Source: Myxococcales bacterium
GTDB taxonomy: Bacteria; Myxococcota; Myxococcia; Myxococcales; Myxococcaceae
NCBI GenBank assembly: GCA_020846875.1
Contig: JADLDB010000036.1
Span: forward strand, 62,001-126,000
DNA length: 64,000 nucleotides
Reading direction: 5' to 3'
Each line of letters begins with the position of its first letter. The stretch's first letter is position 1. The position numbers and the translations under genes were made by a program. The notes under the pieces were generated by a model. That model ran no database searches and had not been told where the DNA came from. It saw only the letters and a list, made by a program, of their open reading frames with translations. Shown one piece after another: positions 1 to 7,368 of this stretch.

Positions 1-1419
1 GTGCTGCAGAACGGCATGACGGCGGCGGAGGCGGCGGGCACCTACGCGCTGATCGCCATCGGCGACGGGCTGGTCTCGCAGATCCCCTCGCTGTGCATCG
101 CGGTGGCGGCGGGCATCGTGGTGACGCGCGTAGCGTCGGAGAAGGAAGACGACTCGCTGGGCACGGACATCGGCGCCCAGTTCTTCGGGCAGTACAAGGC
201 GCTCTTCGTGGTGGCGGGCCTGTGCCTCGCGCTGGCCGCGATGCCGGGCATGCCGCACTTCACCTTCATCCTCATCGCGAGCGGAGCGGTGCTGGTGGGC
301 CTGGGCCTCAAGCGGCTGAAGAGCCGTCAGGCAGAGGCGAAGGCCCAGCCGGCGAAGACCAGCACGTCCGCGGCGGCCTCCTCCAGCGCGCCGGCCCAGG
401 CGCCGAAGCTGCACGAGCTGCCACAGGCGGTGACCCCGCTGACCCTCGATCTCTCCGCGGACCTCACGCCGCTCGTCGAGGAGGCGGAGCAGGCCTTCGT
501 GCACGTCGACCTCGAGAAGGTGCGTGAGCGGCTGTTCCTGGAGCTGGGCGTGCGCGTGCCGGGCTTCCGGGTGCGCACCGGAGCACCGCTGCCGCCGAAG
601 GCGTGGGCGCTGTCCATCGACGAGGTGCCGGCGGGCCGCGGCGTGCTGCCTGAAGGAGCGCTGTTCGCGCTGGCGACCCCGGCGGAGCTGGCCAACCATG
701 GGATCCAGGGCGCGGAGGCCGTGGAGCTGCCGGGCGGGAAGGCGATCTCCCGGGTGAGTGAGGCCCAGCGGCCGCAGCTGGAGGCGCTGGGCGTACCGCT
801 GCGGCACCCTCGCGAGCTGGTGGCCGAGCAGGTGGCAACGCACCTCAAGAAGCGGGCGCCTTCCTTCCTCGGCGTGCAGGAGGTGCAGGCGGCCCTCGGC
901 ACCCTCGAGCAGCAGTCGCCGGCCCTGGTGAAGGAGGCGCTGCAGAAGGTCCCGCTGCCGCTGATGACGGACGTCGCCAAGCGGCTGCTGCAGGAGCAGG
1001 TCAGCATTCGCAACCTGCGGGCGATCCTCGACGCGCTGGTGGCCCCCACCACCGAGGGCGACGCCGCCCAGCTGGCCGAGCGTTGCCGCGGCGCGCTGGC
1101 CCGGCAGATCAGCTTCCAGTACGCGTCCAACGGGCCGCTGTACGCCTACCTGGTGGATCCGGCGGTGGAGGAGACGCTGCGCCAGGCGGGCCCGGCGGCG
1201 GCGATCGACCCGATGGAAGCCGGCGCGATCCTGGAGGGTGTGAAGCGCCTCGCGAAGCAGGGCAAGGCAGTGCTGCTGTCTTCTCCCGACGTGCGGCGCA
1301 TGCTGCGGCGCCTGGTGGAAGGCGCCTTCCCCGAGGTCGCGGTGCTGACCTTCACCGAGCTGGATCCCGAGCTCCAGGTGCGGCCCGTGGGCCGGCTGGC
1401 GGCAGTGCCGGTGCGGTGA
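1..1419 (+). CDS. Type III secretion export-gate protein SctV/FlhA family (5' end outside window)
   Basis: Inner-membrane export gate of a type III secretion system; its cytoplasmic ring receives substrates and chaperones. Seen: coding is open from base 1, and the first residues (VLQNGMTAAEAAGTYALIAI then GDGLVSQIPS) match the conserved last part of the FlhA/SctV membrane domain, so base 1 is internal to the gene. Hydrophobic segments occupy roughly the first 105 residues shown. An Ala/Lys-rich linker follows to about residue 135, then the cytoplasmic domain, including QEVQAAL, the VSIRNLRAIL motif and a C-terminal PMEAGAILEGVKRLAKQGKA stretch. Only 472 of an expected total near 700 residues are present. 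Known: flagellar FlhA and injectisome SctV are homologous. Inferred: SctV is favoured because no flagellar gene is nearby and the QISFQYA...LYAYLVDP region looks injectisome-like, but the choice is not certain. Confidence 0.85.
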   Translation: MLQNGMTAAEAAGTYALIAIGDGLVSQIPSLCIAVAAGIVVTRVASEKEDDSLGTDIGAQFFGQYKALFVVAGLCLALAAMPGMPHFTFILIASGAVLVGLGLKRLKSRQAEAKAQPAKTSTSAAASSSAPAQAPKLHELPQAVTPLTLDLSADLTPLVEEAEQAFVHVDLEKVRERLFLELGVRVPGFRVRTGAPLPPKAWALSIDEVPAGRGVLPEGALFALATPAELANHGIQGAEAVELPGGKAISRVSEAQRPQLEALGVPLRHPRELVAEQVATHLKKRAPSFLGVQEVQAALGTLEQQSPALVKEALQKVPLPLMTDVAKRLLQEQVSIRNLRAILDALVAPTTEGDAAQLAERCRGALARQISFQYASNGPLYAYLVDPAVEETLRQAGPAAAIDPMEAGAILEGVKRLAKQGKAVLLSSPDVRRMLRRLVEGAFPEVAVLTFTELDPELQVRPVGRLAAVPVR

Positions 1420-1455
1420 AGCTTCCGGTAGCCTCGCCGCGAGGCCGAGGCCACC

Positions 1456-2358
1456 GTGACGGAGCTCTTGCTGACCGGGTTGAAGCTGTCCGTCGGTGCC
1501 TTGATCCTGGGGATCGGCCTGAGCGAGCCCGCGCGCGGCGTGCTGTACGTGTGGCGCCGGCCGGGGCTCCTCGCGCGCTCGCTGCTCGCCATGTACCTGG
1601 TGGTGCCGCTGGTGGCCGTGGCGATGGCCAAGCTGTTGCCGCTGACCCTGGGCGCAAAGGCCGCCTTGCTGCTCCTCGCCGTGTCCGCCGGCGCGCCGCT
1701 GCTGCCGCGCCGGTTGGCCGCCTTCGGGGCCGGCCCCTACATCTTCAGCCTGGTGTTCACGTCATCGCTGTTGGCGATGGTCCTGGTGCCGCTCTCCTTC
1801 CTCGGCCTGGCCTCCTTCTTCGAGGTGCCGGTCGCGACGCCGGCCGTGGAGGTCGCGGCGGTGATCGGCAAGTCCTTCCTCCTGCCCCTGGCCGCGGGCA
1901 TGGTCACCCGCAAGCTCGTACCGGAGCGCCTGCGGGATCGAGTGGTGCCGGTGCTCACCGCCGCCGCGGCGATCCTTCTGGTCCTCTGCACCGTGCTGCT
2001 GCTCGCGACCAACCTGCCGCTGCTGCTGGAAGCGCGCCTCTCTGGGATCGGCGCGCTGGTGCTGCTGATGGCCGTCTCTCTGGCGATCGGTCACGCGCTC
2101 GGCGGGCCCGAGCCGGGAGAGCGGAGCGCGCTCGCCGTCGCCTGCGCGACGCGGCACCTGGGCATCGCGCTGCTGGTGGCGACCACCCTGCCCGGCCCGC
2201 GCCTGGTGGTGGTGATTGGCATCTACATCGTGGTGTCGCTCGTCGTGACGACGCCGTACCTGCGCTGGCGCCGGCGCGCCCTCAGCACAGCTGAGCCCCG
2301 GGGCGGGACTCACCCCGGCGAGAGGAAGCGCGCCACCACCGTCTTCACGCCGAAGTGA
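1456..2358 (+). CDS. Probable bile acid:sodium symporter (BASS)-like membrane transporter
   Basis: Polytopic membrane protein of 300 residues with about eight to nine hydrophobic segments. It is probably a secondary transporter; the substrate is unknown. Seen: GTG start at 1456, 36 bp after the SctV stop. An LLLLAVSAGAPLLPRR segment and a later ALAVACATRHLGIALLVA segment resemble the two conserved unwound-helix regions of the BASS/AsbT fold. A basic hydrophilic tail starts near residue 275. Odd: the last 49 bp (2310-2358) lie antisense to the conserved C-terminal end of the neighbouring helicase gene, so the final 16 or so residues are probably constrained by that gene. It could instead belong to another transporter family of similar topology. 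The family call is inferred from motif resemblance only. Confidence 0.6.
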   Translation: MTELLLTGLKLSVGALILGIGLSEPARGVLYVWRRPGLLARSLLAMYLVVPLVAVAMAKLLPLTLGAKAALLLLAVSAGAPLLPRRLAAFGAGPYIFSLVFTSSLLAMVLVPLSFLGLASFFEVPVATPAVEVAAVIGKSFLLPLAAGMVTRKLVPERLRDRVVPVLTAAAAILLVLCTVLLLATNLPLLLEARLSGIGALVLLMAVSLAIGHALGGPEPGERSALAVACATRHLGIALLVATTLPGPRLVVVIGIYIVVSLVVTTPYLRWRRRALSTAEPRGGTHPGERKRATTVFTPK

Positions 2359-4772
2359 TCGAAGCGCACCGTCAGCTTCGCGGTGGGCCCACGCCCGCTG
2401 ACGCTCACCACCACGCCGCGTCCGAACTGGCCGTGGTGCACGCGCATGCCGCGCACGTCCCCGTCCTGGCCCTGGTGGAAGGCGCCGGATTGATCGTACG
2501 TGCGGTCGATCACGGGGCCCTCGTCATCGCCGCGGCGGCGCAAGATGGGCGGCCGTCCCATCGAAGGGCGATCCATGGTCGGCATCGCGTCGTCGGGCGA
2601 GAGGCCATAGAGTTCCGACGGCACCTCGCCCAGGAAGCGGGACGGCGCGTTGAAGCGCTGCTCCCCGAAGAGCGCCCGGCTCTGCGCCAGGGAGGTGAAC
2701 AGCCGGCGGCGCGCGCGGGTGAAGCCGACGTAACAGAGCCTCCGCTCCTCGGCCATGTCCTCAGCGGTCGCCTCCGGGACGATGGCGCGGCGGTGCGGGA
2801 AGATCTCTTCCTCCATGCCGGTGATGAAGACCGCGTCGAACTCGAGGCCCTTCGCCGCGTGCAGCGTCATCAACGACACGCGCCCCTTGCCGACGCCGGT
2901 GTCGCCGTCAGCTTCCCCGACCAGGGAGATCTGCTCGAGGAAGGACTGCAGCGGCGGCGCTTCGACCTCGAGCAAGAGCGCCTCGGAGGCGGCGGGCCCT
3001 GTCGCTTCCGGCTCGGCCTCTGGAGGGGCCTCCGCTTCCGTGACGGCGACAGGCTGAGCTGAGAAGCCGGCGAATAGATCGCCTTGCGGTGACGGCTCTG
3101 TCTCCTCGGGCTCCGGCTCCGGGGTGCCGGGCGCGTCGGGGCCCTCCGGCAAGGGGACGATGGGCGGCAGGGGATGGCCGGCGGCGGCGAGACGCTCCTC
3201 GCGCTGGCGATCGAACTCCTGGGTGGCGGTGAGGAGTTCTTTCAAGTTCTCTGCACGCCCCAGGGACTCCTCGGTCCCTTCCTGCTGGTGCGCGGCGACC
3301 AGCCCGGTGCGCTCCAGCATGAAGCGCGCCGCGCTCGTCGCGTCGGGGGACTTCCCGGCGAAGGCCACCAGGGCGTCCACCACCTCGCGGAAGGCCTTGA
3401 GCCGCTTCACCGCGGCGCCTCCCATTCCGGTGATGCGCTCGGGGGCCGCGAGCGCTTCGAAGAGGCTCCCGCCCTGCTGCGCCGCGTACTCGGTGAGGCG
3501 CTCCACCGTCGTGTCGCCGATGCCGCGCGCGGGCGTGTTGATGACCCGGCTGAGATCGGCGTCGGACTTCGGGTTCACCATCAGCCGCAGGTAGCTGGCG
3601 GCGTCGCGGATCTCGGCGCGGTCATAGAAGCTGCGCCCCGACACCAGCACGTACGGCACCCGCAGCAGCCGGAACGTCTCTTCGAGCACGCGGCTCTGGG
3701 CGTTGGTGCGGAAGAAGACGGCCATCTGCTCGAAGTCGCAGATCCCCTCGCGGCGCAGGTCATGGACGCGGGCGGCCACCTCCTGCGCCTCACCGCGCTC
3801 GTCCCGGGCGAGGATGAGCCCCAGCGGCTCGCCCTTCGCGCGGGCGGACCACAGCTTCTTGTCCATGCGCCGCCGGTTCTTCGAGATCACCGCGTGCGCC
3901 GCTTCGAGGATGGTCTGGTCCGAGCGGTAGTTCTGCTCCAGCTTCACCACCTTGCAGCCGGGGTACACCGTGGGGAAGCCGAGGATGTTGTCCACCTCCG
4001 CCCCGCGCCACCGGTAGATGCTCTGGTCGTCGTCGCCCACCACCACCACGTTCGACTTCGGCGGCGGCGCGAGCAACTGCAGCAGCTCGTACTGCACCGG
4101 GTTGGTGTCCTGGAACTCGTCGACCAGCACGTGCTGGAAGCGGCGCTGGTAGTGCGCGCGCACGTTCTCGTTGGTGCGCAACAGCTCCACGAGCAACAGC
4201 AGCAGATCCCCGAAGTCGACCGCGTTCGCCGCGCGCAGGAGCTGCTGGTACTTCCGGTACACCTTCTGCGCCGTCTCGAGGCGGGGATCGCCGGCCACCG
4301 GCAGCTGCCCGGGCAGCCGGCCCGCGTTCTTCTCCGCGTCGATGCGCGACAACATCTCCCGGGGGCTGACCGAGGCCAATTCGATGCCGGCCTCGCGGAT
4401 GGCGCGCCGCACCAGCGAGAGCTGATCGCCGTCGTCGTAGATGAGGAAGCTGCGATCCATCCCCAGGTTCTCGGCCTCGCGCCGGAGGATCATCGCCGCG
4501 GCGGAGTGGAAGGTGCTGACGGTGAGCCCCGACGCCGACGCACCGAGGAGCGAGGTGAGCCGCTCGCGCATCTCCCGCGCCGCCTTGTTGGTGAAGGTGA
4601 CCGCCAGGATCTTCCACGCGGGGACTTCGCGCTCGAGGATGAGGTGGGCGATGCGGCGGGTGATGACGCGCGTCTTCCCCGAGCCGGCGCCGGCCAGCAC
4701 CAACAAGGGGCCCTCCTCGTGCAGCACGGCCTCGCGCTGCGGAGGGTTCAAGTCGGCGAGCAGGTCTTCCAC
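2310..4772 (-). CDS. UvrD/PcrA-type superfamily 1A DNA helicase
   Basis: ATP-dependent 3'-5' helicase acting in repair and in clearing replication forks. Seen (820 residues from the GTG at 4772): Walker A GAGSGKTR near residue 27, VDEFQDTNP near 213, GDDDQSIYRWRGAE, QNYRSDQTI near 279, TLHAAKGLEFDAVF near 633, CYVGFTRARRRL, and a C-terminal Tudor-like module as in PcrA (FGRGVVVSVSGRGPTAKLTV). Odd: an acidic Pro/Glu-rich insertion of about 80 residues (codons around 2950-3190) splits the 2B region and carries QGDLF, a near-consensus beta-clamp-binding pentapeptide. Start: GTG at 4772 gives an N-terminus like family members (EDLLADLNPPQREAV). An in-frame TTG at 4808 would add 12 residues; neither has a clear ribosome-binding site. 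The 3' end overlaps the convergent transporter gene by 49 bp. Confidence 0.93.
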   Translation of the reverse strand: MEDLLADLNPPQREAVLHEEGPLLVLAGAGSGKTRVITRRIAHLILEREVPAWKILAVTFTNKAAREMRERLTSLLGASASGLTVSTFHSAAAMILRREAENLGMDRSFLIYDDGDQLSLVRRAIREAGIELASVSPREMLSRIDAEKNAGRLPGQLPVAGDPRLETAQKVYRKYQQLLRAANAVDFGDLLLLLVELLRTNENVRAHYQRRFQHVLVDEFQDTNPVQYELLQLLAPPPKSNVVVVGDDDQSIYRWRGAEVDNILGFPTVYPGCKVVKLEQNYRSDQTILEAAHAVISKNRRRMDKKLWSARAKGEPLGLILARDERGEAQEVAARVHDLRREGICDFEQMAVFFRTNAQSRVLEETFRLLRVPYVLVSGRSFYDRAEIRDAASYLRLMVNPKSDADLSRVINTPARGIGDTTVERLTEYAAQQGGSLFEALAAPERITGMGGAAVKRLKAFREVVDALVAFAGKSPDATSAARFMLERTGLVAAHQQEGTEESLGRAENLKELLTATQEFDRQREERLAAAGHPLPPIVPLPEGPDAPGTPEPEPEETEPSPQGDLFAGFSAQPVAVTEAEAPPEAEPEATGPAASEALLLEVEAPPLQSFLEQISLVGEADGDTGVGKGRVSLMTLHAAKGLEFDAVFITGMEEEIFPHRRAIVPEATAEDMAEERRLCYVGFTRARRRLFTSLAQSRALFGEQRFNAPSRFLGEVPSELYGLSPDDAMPTMDRPSMGRPPILRRRGDDEGPVIDRTYDQSGAFHQGQDGDVRGMRVHHGQFGRGVVVSVSGRGPTAKLTVRFDHFGVKTVVARFLSPG
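3072..3086 (-). other. Candidate beta-clamp-binding pentapeptide (QGDLF) in helicase insertion
   Basis: Codons for Gln-Gly-Asp-Leu-Phe in the acidic, probably disordered insertion of the UvrD/PcrA-type helicase. The bacterial sliding-clamp consensus is QL(S/D)LF, so four of five positions match. Placement in a flexible loop suits a peptide motif. Whether it binds DnaN is inference. Confidence 0.4.
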
Positions 4773-4836
4773 GGCGCCCGAAGAACCACGAGCGCGCGCC
4801 GGATGCAATGGGCCCCGCGCGTGCTATCGGTCGCGC

Positions 4837-5427
4837 ATGCACCTCCTCCAGTTGCTGCGCGCGCCAGAGCCTGACGTCGACGCCATCCGGGATCACCTCG
4901 ACGCCCTGTCCTCATCCCGGCGGGTCGCCGAGGTGCTGGAGCTGGGGGCGAAGTCGCAGGCGAAGCTGTTCGACCTGGCGAAGGGCTTTCTGCCCATGAG
5001 CCTCGACGATCTCGTGCCTCCGGGGACGGCGCCCATGCACGGCGTCCCGCACGAGGGTCGGAACTCGCTGCCCACCTTCACCCGCTTCGCCAAGGTCTTC
5101 TACCAGCCGGACGACGAGGCGCTGCTGGGCAAGGAGGTGTGGGGCTACAACCGGACCAGCCGGCTCGTCACCACCACCGTCGGGCCTGGGTACTACGTGG
5201 CGTACCCGCACGGGCACGGGGAGCTCCTCGTCGACTACACCCGCCACCCGCCGCGCACGCCGAAGGGCGGCCCCAGGTTTCTCCCCAACGACGCGCGCCT
5301 GTCCCGCTTCGTCTACAACAAGACGCAGGACGTGCTGCGGGGCGTGTCGAAGCACGTCTCCATCGGCCGGGCGGCGCGCAGCGGGAAGACGCTCGACAAC
5401 TGGTTCGTCCTCTGCCGGGTGGGCTGA
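4837..5427 (+). CDS. Conserved-looking protein of unknown function
   Basis: A 196-residue soluble protein with no signal peptide or membrane segment; I do not recognise a family. Seen: ATG at 4837, a short helical N-terminus (HLLQLLRAPEPDVDAIRDHL), then a region rich in Gly, Tyr and charged residues (TFTRFAKVFYQPDDEALLGK, WGYNRTSRLVTTTVGPGYYV, YPHGHGELLVDYTRHPP). Start codons upstream in the same frame are rejected because that stretch is antisense to the conserved helicase coding region. It is divergent from the helicase with only 64 bp between them, and its stop is 4 bp from the convergent stop of the next gene. The codon use and composition are like its neighbours. No function is proposed. 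Confidence 0.75.
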   Translation: MHLLQLLRAPEPDVDAIRDHLDALSSSRRVAEVLELGAKSQAKLFDLAKGFLPMSLDDLVPPGTAPMHGVPHEGRNSLPTFTRFAKVFYQPDDEALLGKEVWGYNRTSRLVTTTVGPGYYVAYPHGHGELLVDYTRHPPRTPKGGPRFLPNDARLSRFVYNKTQDVLRGVSKHVSIGRAARSGKTLDNWFVLCRVG

Positions 5428-5431
5428 AGAG

Positions 5432-6070
5432 TTAGAAGCCGGTGCCGAAGCGGAAGGTGAGCGTGGAGTAGCCGGCCTCGGCGAAGAGCTCCGCGACCAG
5501 CTCCAGGTGGTTGAGCAGCGCGAGCGGCGCCAGCAGCAGGGTAGCCAGGACGTTGAGCGTGTCGCCCGAGAAGCCGCGCTGCTCGTCGAAGGGCCGGAGG
5601 AAGAGGAGCTTCTTCGTCCACCAGGGCACCGTCACGCCGGCGCCGACGCGCACTCCGAAGAGGCTGGTGCGGCTGGCCGGCTCGTTGGGCGACGGAGGGC
5701 TCGCCACGTCTCCGAAGCCTACGTCCGTCCCCCAGAAGGGTGTCACCCGCCCGAAGACCAGCACGTCCGGGAGCACGTCGTCGTCCCGCGCCGCGAAGCT
5801 CCACGCATAGCCACCGCGCACCTGCACGCCCCACGACGCGCGGTACGGGACGGTGCCGAGCTGCTGCGCGAACTCGAAGCCCACGCCACCGAAGGGCGTC
5901 CCCCACGGGGGGCGCAGCGGGCCGACGGCGATCCCCAGGTACAGCGCGAAGGCCGCCGCGTTGCGCTGCCCCAGGCCGGCGACGAAGGACAGATCGGTCT
6001 GGAGCGGCATGATCCGGCGTTCGGCGAGCGGCGCCTGCGCCAGCGCAGTGCACAGGACCAGGGCGATCAC
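5432..6070 (-). CDS. Secreted or outer-membrane protein of unknown function
   Basis: A 212-residue protein. Seen: a short hydrophobic N-terminus ending in an AQAPLA-type signal cleavage site, then alternating Gly/aromatic-rich strands (GVQVRGGYAWSFAARDDD, GVRVGAGVTVPWWTKK) and a C-terminal GYSTLTFRFGTGF that ends in Phe, as outer-membrane beta-barrel strands often do. The GTG start overlaps the upstream kinase stop in a GTGA, so the two genes are translationally coupled and probably share an mRNA. Inferred: a small outer-membrane beta-barrel or barrel-associated protein. The coupling hints at a functional link to the kinase, but nothing in the sequence shows what that is. Confidence 0.7.
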   Translation of the reverse strand: MIALVLCTALAQAPLAERRIMPLQTDLSFVAGLGQRNAAAFALYLGIAVGPLRPPWGTPFGGVGFEFAQQLGTVPYRASWGVQVRGGYAWSFAARDDDVLPDVLVFGRVTPFWGTDVGFGDVASPPSPNEPASRTSLFGVRVGAGVTVPWWTKKLLFLRPFDEQRGFSGDTLNVLATLLLAPLALLNHLELVAELFAEAGYSTLTFRFGTGF

Positions 6071-7320
6071 GGCTTGTCTGGCCGCTTCCAGTTGATGACG
6101 GTGGGGCGGTCCCCGGGCGGGAACTCCTCGTCCTCGTCGAAGAGCGTCGCTGCGTCCACGCGCGGCTTCACTGCAGTAACGGCCGTGGGCTTCGACGATC
6201 CGTCCTTCATGGGGCTGAAGGCCGGCATGAGATCCGTCCCCTGCGTGGACTTCGCGGCGGCGATCTTGCCCGCGCCCGGTTGGGTGGGCCGCTTGCCTTC
6301 CGGGACGCGCCCCGGCGTCGCGGCCTTCCGGGGAGGGACGGCCGGCGCCTGCGGCTTTTCGACCAGGGCGGGCTGGGCCTTCATCGCCCGGGCCTTGCGA
6401 TCGAAGGCGCGCGCGAGCTCACCGAAGCGCGGCCCGCCCGGCGTGGTGCCAACCCCGGCGGAGGCGAGCTCGGCCTCCTTGAGGACCGCGAGGGCGACCT
6501 CGGCCGTGGAGGGACGCGCGGAAGGCTGCTTCTCCAGGAGCCAGGCAACCCACGCCTCGAGCTCGATGGGGACGTCGGGGCGCCTGGAGCGCAGCGGCGG
6601 CGCGGGCTGGGCGAGGTGGGCCTGGGCCAGTTGGGCGCCGCCCTTCACGGTGAAGACGGGGGAGCCGGTGACCATCTGGAAGGCGAGGCAGCCCACCGAG
6701 TAGAGGTCGCTCGCGGGCTCGACTTCCCCGGCGAGGTGCTCGGGCCCCATGAAGCCAAGGCTGCCCAGCGTCATCAGCGGCTGGGTGAGCGCCTCCTCCC
6801 GGCCGGCGCGGCGGGCGATCCCAAAGTCCACCAGCTTCACCCGGGGCAGCCCCACTGTCGTGTCGCAAAGGAAGACGTTGCTGGGCTTCAAGTCCCGGTG
6901 AATGACGCCGGCCCGGTGCGCGGCGTCGAGCGGCTCGAGGATCCCCGCGAGGAGGTGAAGGACCTCGCGGACGGCGAGCTGCCGGTGGCCCTTCAGGTGC
7001 TCGAGCAGGGAGTGCCCTTCGAGGCGCTCCATCACCAGGTAGGGCCGTCCGTCCGGCAGCGTCCCGGCGTCGAAGATGTCGACGATCCCCGGGTGGGAGA
7101 TGGCGTTGACCGCGCGCGCCTCCTCGAGGAGGCGCTGGGCCCCGTTCAGATCATCCTGCGCCGCGGACTTGAGCACCTTCACCGCGACGCGCTTGCCGAT
7201 GAGCTGATGGACGCCTTCGTAAACCTCGCCCATCGCGCCGGCGCCCAGGCGCCCGGTGAGGCGATAGCCCTTGATGGCCGGACCGATGGCCTTCCCTCCC
7301 GTCGAGCGCCCCGTCGCCAT
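6067..7320 (-). CDS. Ser/Thr protein kinase (Hanks type, soluble)
   Basis: Eukaryotic-like Ser/Thr kinase, 417 residues. Seen: glycine loop GRLGAGAMGEVYEG near residue 23, the ATP-binding Lys in VAVKVLK, catalytic HRDLKPSN near 145, VDFGIARR, and a GFMGPE motif where APE is expected, all in order. All catalytic residues I looked for are present, so it should be active. After about residue 290 the chain is Pro/Ala/Lys-rich and low complexity with no membrane segment, so the protein is probably cytoplasmic, unlike the PASTA-type kinases. Start: ATG at 7320, immediately before the first kinase residues. It is divergent from the RNase J gene (48 bp apart) and coupled to the downstream envelope gene. 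The substrates are unknown. Confidence 0.93.
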   Translation of the reverse strand: MATGRSTGGKAIGPAIKGYRLTGRLGAGAMGEVYEGVHQLIGKRVAVKVLKSAAQDDLNGAQRLLEEARAVNAISHPGIVDIFDAGTLPDGRPYLVMERLEGHSLLEHLKGHRQLAVREVLHLLAGILEPLDAAHRAGVIHRDLKPSNVFLCDTTVGLPRVKLVDFGIARRAGREEALTQPLMTLGSLGFMGPEHLAGEVEPASDLYSVGCLAFQMVTGSPVFTVKGGAQLAQAHLAQPAPPLRSRRPDVPIELEAWVAWLLEKQPSARPSTAEVALAVLKEAELASAGVGTTPGGPRFGELARAFDRKARAMKAQPALVEKPQAPAVPPRKAATPGRVPEGKRPTQPGAGKIAAAKSTQGTDLMPAFSPMKDGSSKPTAVTAVKPRVDAATLFDEDEEFPPGDRPTVINWKRPDKP

Positions 7321-7368
7321 GCGGCCGGCGAGTCTACGCCTTCGGCGCTCGTTGCTACAGTCGCGCCG

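Noticed and set aside
1-1419. A complete gene starting with GTG at base 1
   Set aside because: The first residues align inside the FlhA/SctV membrane domain, so the gene begins before the window.
4441-4836. Longer N-terminus for the unknown protein starting at 4837
   Set aside because: The extra 132 codons are antisense to the helicase and give a basic, low-complexity sequence.
3174-4874. Open frame of 566 codons on the plus strand
   Set aside because: Fully antisense to the conserved UvrD/PcrA motifs; its translation is rich in His, Arg, Gln and Leu with no family pattern, as expected for a shadow frame in GC-rich DNA.
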